Source: Henriciella sp.
GTDB taxonomy: Bacteria; Pseudomonadota; Alphaproteobacteria; Caulobacterales; Hyphomonadaceae
Assembly: GCA_017642885.1 (NCBI GenBank)
Contig: JAEPOM010000008.1
Location: 93,716-157,715, forward strand
Length of the DNA: 64,000 nt
Direction: 5' to 3'
Shown here: positions 58,713-64,000 of the stretch, piece after piece
How positions within the stretch are numbered: the first letter of the stretch is position 1
Layout of the letters: the number at the start of each line of letters is the position of its first letter
Notes under the pieces: model-generated
What the model saw: only the letters and a program-made list of their open reading frames with translations
Told to the model about the DNA's origin: nothing
Databases searched by the model: none
Program-made: the position numbers and the translations under genes

Positions 58713-60353
58713 TCAAAATCCCTTTTCCGTGAATGATTGGCAAGTTTCGTGAGGTTTTCCTTCCAGCGGAATTAGCTTCAGAACAACAATGTAATTTATG
58801 CCGGTATCGTATCTCTCATAGCAAAAATTCTCACCCAGTGTTGATCTAACGGCATTGTCCTGATCGTAGATGTGGTAGCCACGCAGAATGATCCATCTGT
58901 CCAAACCGCTGATTTCTCTCGGGTGCATCATCGCATTTTCTATCATCTCAGCATTGATGCCGGGCACGCCGGGCACACCAGTTGGATAGGTGTAAGTCTG
59001 GTCAATTGCTGGAAATGCTTCTGGAATTGGATGTGCTCGGACATTAGCGCCCAGCTTATCGATGTAGAATTCTAAGGGTAGAGCTGATGAATTTGGCACG
59101 GTGTAGACGATCGCACCATTGCCAGATCGCGCGCTGATTACGCTCACGAGATCGTCCCAGGGCTCGCTTCTATTGTCCATCAAAAAGTAATTTATGCTGG
59201 ATGTACCAAACAAAAGAACAACGGTGGCAGCACCTACCAAACGCCGCCAATCCGCGAAAATTGAATAGGCCCCAAACGCGACCAAAAGCACCCAAATCAC
59301 GAACATTGGATGCAGAATTCGTAGCAAGAATATGGGTCTGATCGCCTCGGAAACCGCAATGAATAAGATCATCGGGGCGGCGATGGTCAGAACAAAGAAG
59401 AAGAATTGCCACCTTCGTTGCGCGCGCCACAATCGCAAAAGTCCAGACATGGAAAAAGCGATTATGGGTAAACTCAAAATCATCGCTACCTTGTTGGGAA
59501 AGGGCGTGAAATTTGTGACGCCAAACGCCAAGAAGTTTTTTTCGATCAAGGATTTGAGTGTTAGATCCGGTATCCAATAATTGTCGGCTACGTTCGACGT
59601 TTGACTCATCAACGCCCCCACGTTTGGTGACCAAATAATTAGCGAAATAATCCCACAAATCACAAAAACGATCATAGATGCGTAGTTGGTTCGATCCTGG
59701 AGGACGAGCAGTGCTGCCAAGGTGGCGCCGGTCGTGGCCGCGTAAATCAACCCGACATTGTGGCTCCAGGCGAGCGCAGAAAATCCCGCGATTGTGATCA
59801 AGCAAGCTTTTATAATTTCAGGATCTCGCGACAGTTGATTGAACGGCGCGGCGAAACGCGATTGGTGCCTTAGGAAGCAGGTTCCTCCATAGGCGGACAA
59901 AGACATCGCAAACACCATCAACGCATATGGTCGAGCTATCTGAGCAACAGAGATCTGATTGGCTGATACAGCAAAAAGTAAGGCGGCAAACAGGCCAGCA
60001 ATTTTTCCTGCTCTTCCATCGAACAAATTGATCGCAAGACCGAATAGGACCGGAATGGTTGCCAAGCTGAGCAAAACCGATGGAATACGTAGAACGCTTT
60101 CCCCGTCCGTCATAAACAAACCGCGGAACACTTTGACGATTCCGTAGTACAGCGGAGGATGGACGTCGGTTTCTGCAACTTCCTGTCGAAATGACGACCA
60201 CGGATATTCTGAAAACTTGTGTGTAAAGGCTTCGTCCAGCCCAAATGGCTCGGCACCTAGTTGGAACAGCCGCAACACCGCCGCAAATGTGAGAATGATG
60301 AAAAGGACAACTCCGGGGCGTGCCAAACACTTTTTCGCGAAAGCTTCGAGCAT
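58713..60353 (-). CDS. Membrane glycosyltransferase, GT39-like
   Basis: LFQLGAEPFGLDEAFTHKFSEYPWSSFRQEVAETDVHPPLYYGIVKVFRGLF (GT-C first loop, DE and DxHPP-like) plus multiple TMs. Confidence 0.75.
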   Translation of the reverse strand: MLEAFAKKCLARPGVVLFIILTFAAVLRLFQLGAEPFGLDEAFTHKFSEYPWSSFRQEVAETDVHPPLYYGIVKVFRGLFMTDGESVLRIPSVLLSLATIPVLFGLAINLFDGRAGKIAGLFAALLFAVSANQISVAQIARPYALMVFAMSLSAYGGTCFLRHQSRFAAPFNQLSRDPEIIKACLITIAGFSALAWSHNVGLIYAATTGATLAALLVLQDRTNYASMIVFVICGIISLIIWSPNVGALMSQTSNVADNYWIPDLTLKSLIEKNFLAFGVTNFTPFPNKVAMILSLPIIAFSMSGLLRLWRAQRRWQFFFFVLTIAAPMILFIAVSEAIRPIFLLRILHPMFVIWVLLVAFGAYSIFADWRRLVGAATVVLLFGTSSINYFLMDNRSEPWDDLVSVISARSGNGAIVYTVPNSSALPLEFYIDKLGANVRAHPIPEAFPAIDQTYTYPTGVPGVPGINAEMIENAMMHPREISGLDRWIILRGYHIYDQDNAVRSTLGENFCYERYDTGINYIVVLKLIPLEGKPHETCQSFTEKGF

Positions 60354-60657
60354 AAATCGTTCCCCCATACCGTACCGCTAAATGGCCGATAAAGCGCCAA
60401 AGCCGCGTTGTCAAAAAACGCCGCGACCACTTCTACACGGTCTCGCTTACACAACTTGAGACTCGACGAGTCGTGGTCATGCAGAGCGAAACCTAGTGAT
60501 AAAAAAGATGAATATCAAAGCACTACATGGCGAAAAGTTTAGGCGTACGAGGTGCCTCTCATGCTTGATGTCGCAAGTGCTATGATTAATGATCCTAGAA
60601 ATCGAATGTTTTGGCATTGGAAGATGAGACTGGTTGGAGTCCGGAATGGGAACGCAA

Positions 60658-62274
60658 ATGAAATTCAACTTGTTCATGGTATCCGCTGCGGCCGCCGCGC
60701 TGACCGTTCTTGCCGCTTGCTCAGGCGGCTCCAGCGGCGACTTGCCTGCGGCCAGCTCTGGTTCGCCACCACCTCCGCCGCCTCCGCCTCCTCCTCCTCC
60801 GCCACCGCCTCCTCCGCCACCGCCCCCGAGCGGGGGGACTATATCGCTACAAGCCCTGGGGTTGTTGGATGGAAATTCTGGGGCAGGACAAGAAATATCG
60901 CGCGGCGTAGCTGTGGATGCTAGCGGTGCTGTCTACGTCGCAGGCGGGACATCCTCGCCTGACTTTCCAGCCAATGTTGGAGACACGTCCGTTGCCACCG
61001 GTGGCAGCACGCTTGGTAGTGAGGGACCGTTGGATGCATTCGTCGCGAAAATAGATACAAATGGTCAATTGGAATGGGCGACCATCATTGGAGGCCCCAA
61101 CTATGATCGTGCTTATGGAATTTCAGTAGATTCTACGGGGATTTACATTGCGGGCCGCGCCGGTGACGGGTTTCCAACCACAAGCGGTGCGCTGCAAGAA
61201 AACTTCGGAGGCGATAACGTTGCCAACAGCAGGTATGGCCAGCAAGACGGATTCGTAGCTAAGCTGTCGCTCGATGGAACGAGCGTTCTTTGGTCAACTT
61301 ACTTTGGCGGACCTGGCGCTGGTGTTATTCGCGAACTCGATGTGGATGATCAGGGGCGCCCGTATATCGGTTTTAGCTCCGAAGGGGGCAATCCTCACAT
61401 TACGGCCGATGCACATAGATCAACACGACTGGGTATAACTGACGCCGGGTTTGCCGTTCTTTCCGCGGATGGGCAAAGCACCGAGTATGCGACATATCTC
61501 GGCGGAACGAGTGTGAATGCGAGTTTCGGAATGTTTGGTTCGGCGCCATCAATTAGGGTGGCACCGGACGGCGGGACGTTCCTGGCATTCTTTGACAGTG
61601 CACCGGATGTTCCGGTTACCGCTGGCGTATACCAGCCAACCCTGGCGGGTGAACTAGATATGGTGGTGGCGCGGTTTACCCCGCAAAGAACGCTGGATTG
61701 GATGACCTATTTGGGCGGTAGCGGCAATGAGCTTAACGAAACTCACAGCTTGACGATCGACGACCAAGGCCGCCCCGTCGTGTCTGGTGAAACCGATTCA
61801 TCGGACTTTCCAGTGACATCCGGTGCCTATCAGAGCGGGCAGGGCGGCAGAGGAGATGGATTCGTTTCAATTCTGAGCGCTTCGGGGGAGAGTTTGGTCG
61901 CGTCGACGTATTTCGGTGGTTCGCGTTTCGACAGCTTTGAGGGAATCGCTACCGCTCCAGACGGGTCTATAATTTTGACTGGAGCCACTGATTCGACCAG
62001 TTTTCCAGCCTCAACGGACGCCGCGCAAACTTTTAATGCTGGCGCCAGAGATGGCCTAATTGTTCGGTTCTCGAGCGATTTGTCATCGGTTTTATACTTT
62101 ACGTATCTGGGCGGTAGCCGAAACGAGTACACGCATGACATCGATGTGAACCAAGCTGGGATTATAGGAATCGTCGGAAACTCAAATTCCAACGACTTCC
62201 CTGCTGTAAATTCGAGCGACACATCCGTGCAAGGCGACTATGGCGCAATATATGGTCGGCTCACTTCAAACTGA
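60658..62274 (+). CDS. SBBP-repeat beta-propeller lipoprotein with polyproline linker
   Basis: LTVLAACSGG lipobox; 21 consecutive Pro; repeats such as LDWMTYLGGSGNELNETHSLTIDDQGRPVVSGETDSSDFPVTSGAYQ. Confidence 0.83.
   Translation: MKFNLFMVSAAAAALTVLAACSGGSSGDLPAASSGSPPPPPPPPPPPPPPPPPPPPPSGGTISLQALGLLDGNSGAGQEISRGVAVDASGAVYVAGGTSSPDFPANVGDTSVATGGSTLGSEGPLDAFVAKIDTNGQLEWATIIGGPNYDRAYGISVDSTGIYIAGRAGDGFPTTSGALQENFGGDNVANSRYGQQDGFVAKLSLDGTSVLWSTYFGGPGAGVIRELDVDDQGRPYIGFSSEGGNPHITADAHRSTRLGITDAGFAVLSADGQSTEYATYLGGTSVNASFGMFGSAPSIRVAPDGGTFLAFFDSAPDVPVTAGVYQPTLAGELDMVVARFTPQRTLDWMTYLGGSGNELNETHSLTIDDQGRPVVSGETDSSDFPVTSGAYQSGQGGRGDGFVSILSASGESLVASTYFGGSRFDSFEGIATAPDGSIILTGATDSTSFPASTDAAQTFNAGARDGLIVRFSSDLSSVLYFTYLGGSRNEYTHDIDVNQAGIIGIVGNSNSNDFPAVNSSDTSVQGDYGAIYGRLTSN
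60766..60828 (+). repeat. (CCN)21 polyproline tract
   Basis: 63 nt of CCA/CCT/CCG/CCC codons, pyrimidine-biased low complexity. Confidence 0.95.
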
Positions 62275-62390
62275 AGGCGCTGTCAGAAAATTTGTACCAG
62301 TCATGAGCCACGTTGTCGGCGAGTAAGCTGACAGTCGGTTGAATAGGCGATCTATGTCTTGTTGGCGAAACGCGGGCTGAGGGTAACATC

Positions 62391-62804
62391 ATGAACTGGA
62401 TCGAGATTATCGGAACAGTCAGCGGGGCGCTATGCGTCTGGTTGTTGATCCAGCGGAATATCTGGAACTTTCCGGCGGGCATTTTGAGTTGCACAATGTT
62501 TCTCATGCTGTTCGCCCGTTCGGGGCTCTACGCAGATGCCGGATTGCAAGTGGTGTTTATTGCACTGAATGCCTTGGGGTTGTTCTGGTGGCTGCGGGGT
62601 GGAGCTGATCAAGATGGCGTTCGGATTGCGTCGCTCAGCCCGGCTCAGTTGGTCGGTTGTCTCGCCGCGGTAGCGGTGATCGCCGGCGCTATTCACTTTG
62701 GATTGACCAGATGGACTGATTCAACCGTTGCTAGTTGGGATGCGATCACAACTTCACTGAGCCTCGTTGCGCAGTTCATGTTGGCGCGGGTGCTGTCAGT
62801 CTAA
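62391..62804 (+). pseudogene. pnuC: PnuC-like nicotinamide mononucleotide transporter, 3' truncated by an IS6-family element
   Basis: MNWIEIIGTVSGALCVWLLIQRNIWNFPAGILSCTMFLMLFARSGLYADAGLQVVFIALNALGLFWW is PnuC-like; the ORF stops at TAA inside the left IR of the adjacent IS. Confidence 0.75.
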
Positions 62805-63606
62805 TGCGAACCAGTCTCCAGCATCCAATTTCGTATCTGTGACTTAGGCAGCGAGAAGCCCGCGCCACTCAACCAGAGCGGCGTGTCGGAGATCTTTAAA
62901 CCTGGTTCTGCGCTCGATGTTTCTCTGATGGTTGAAGTGGTTGTGGACGGACGAATGGACCGAGACGAATTTCTGCAGAGTTCGCATTTGTCGAAATCTG
63001 AGCATGGCACGCTCTCGCCTTCGAAACGGCAGATGAGAGTTTTCTGCTCGGTTGTTTGCCCACCTCGCGGCTTCCTGTCGATCTTCGTTTCCAATCACTT
63101 TCATCGCGGCTCGATATGAAGCCAAGCGATCCGTTACGATCACTTCGGGATTGCCATATCGCTTCATCGCTTTCTTCAGAAACGTAAGCGCAGCCTTGCG
63201 ATCCCGCCGTTTGGTGACGAAACACTCCAGGACTTCACCCTCGTGATCGACGGCGCGCCAAAGGTAATGCTGCTTGCCATTGATCTTCACGAAGACCTCG
63301 TCCAGATGCCATCTCCACTGCGGACTTTGGCGCATGCTCTGCGAACGTTTCTTCCTGATCTCAGACGCGAACATAGGGCCAAATCGGTTCCACCAATGGC
63401 GAACACTTTCATGACAAACATCGATCCCGCGTTCGTGGAGCAGGTCTTCGACGTTGCGAAGTGAGAGCGGAAAACGAACATACATCATCACCGCGAGCCG
63501 AATGATTTCGGGTGACGTGTTGAAGTAGCGAAATGGATTTTTGGACATGCCACCGAGACTAAAGTCAGAGTAGGGGCGTCTCAATCGATTTTAGTCTGAC
63601 AGCACC
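62789..63606 (-). mobile_element. IS6-family insertion sequence, ~818 bp
   Basis: Terminal inverted repeats GGTGCTGTCAGTCTAA (62789-62804) and TTAGTCTGACAGCACC (63591-63606), one mismatch, flank a single transposase gene. Confidence 0.88.
62844..63548 (-). CDS. IS6-family DDE transposase
   Basis: MSKNPFRYFNTSPEIIRLAVMMYVRFPLSLRNVEDLLHERGIDVCHESVRHWWNRFGP; WHLDEVFVKINGKQHYLWRAVDHEGEVLECFVTKRRDRKAALTFLKKAMKRYG; VTDRLASY; NNRAENSHLPFRRRERAMLRFR. Confidence 0.93.
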   Translation of the reverse strand: MSKNPFRYFNTSPEIIRLAVMMYVRFPLSLRNVEDLLHERGIDVCHESVRHWWNRFGPMFASEIRKKRSQSMRQSPQWRWHLDEVFVKINGKQHYLWRAVDHEGEVLECFVTKRRDRKAALTFLKKAMKRYGNPEVIVTDRLASYRAAMKVIGNEDRQEAARWANNRAENSHLPFRRRERAMLRFRQMRTLQKFVSVHSSVHNHFNHQRNIERRTRFKDLRHAALVEWRGLLAA

Positions 63607-63620
63607 TCAGAGAGGATGAA

Positions 63621-63805
63621 ATGAAAACGAAGATGAGCATCATCATGCGCACAATCAGACTAAGAAAAGCGCTGTTTTGTCTCTTGTGTCTCGCGGGCTG
63701 AATCATACCTATCCCTTGCCCAAGCCCACCAAAGAAGATCGCAAAAACACATCTGAATCAAGCGTGGGAGGGAAAGATGTCTGGTTGCCAAGGCGATTTA
63801 GTTAG
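63621..63805 (+). pseudogene. Possible short lipoprotein gene with a 1-nt deletion at the lipobox Cys codon
   Basis: Frame from 63621: MKTKMSIIMRTIRLRKALFCLLCLAG* (TGA 63699-63701). Adding one nt after TG gives LCLAG-C-NHTYPLPKPTKEDRKNTSESSVGGKDVWLPRRFS* ending 63805. Confidence 0.35.
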
Positions 63806-64000
63806 CGCTTGGCATGGGTAGGCCGTATTCGAACCAGTGGTCAGGTTTCCCATATTGGGGAATTATCGAATAAATGAGCGAGTTCTAATGTCTGCTTTGG
63901 GTCAGGAGCGGACATTCGCCGAGCGATTGTCCCGGGGCGAGCATACGGCGGCTCAATTGATCCGCGTCGTGAGGGCGTCCAAGGTTTGCCGCGTTTCCAA

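Noticed and set aside
62276-62335. GGCGCTGTCAG after the SBBP gene resembling the IS6 IR (GGTGCTGTCAG), with CTGACAG ~45 nt later
   Set aside because: The match is only about 10 of 11 nt and no transposase remnant lies between; chance occurrence cannot be excluded.

Overview
About 64 kb of an alphaproteobacterial chromosome, tentatively Hyphomonadaceae-like from gene content; the taxonomy is inference only. The window reads as a chain of catabolic and accessory modules. (1) Alginate utilisation, 1-12.7 kb: PL6 lyase (cut by the window edge), PL17 lyase, KdgF-type cupin, MFS transporter, DEH-reductase-like dehydrogenase, KDPG aldolase, KDG kinase, a decayed second reductase/kinase pair, and a TonB-dependent receptor (TBDR) with GntR-like operator palindromes. 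(2) AraC regulator, TBDR, MFS, lipoprotein-like alpha/beta hydrolase and lipoprotein-signal GST, 13-19.7 kb. (3) A minus-strand block, TBDR - TPR/sulfotransferase - MarR - GMC oxidoreductase pair - DUF1080, 19.7-28.5 kb, resembling 3-keto-glycoside catabolism. (4) BCCT transporter, a second reduced BCCT-like membrane protein and a choline-dehydrogenase-like GMC enzyme, 28.8-33.2 kb. (5) Two small lipoproteins, a 7TMR-DISM-type histidine kinase, a LuxR-type response regulator and a divergent Cys-rich tandem-repeat protein, 33.4-39.8 kb. (6) Amidohydrolase, RND efflux operon with an appended K+-channel-like gene, and ABC-F ATPase, 40-49.6 kb. (7) AraC regulator, DUF2306-like protein and polysaccharide deacetylase, followed by a glycan/lipid modification cluster, 49.7-60.4 kb. 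(8) SBBP-repeat lipoprotein with a Pro21 tract, then pnuC truncated by an IS6-family element, 60.6-63.6 kb. No rRNA, tRNA or CRISPR array was recognised. All family calls come from reading motifs in the translations; no database search was run.
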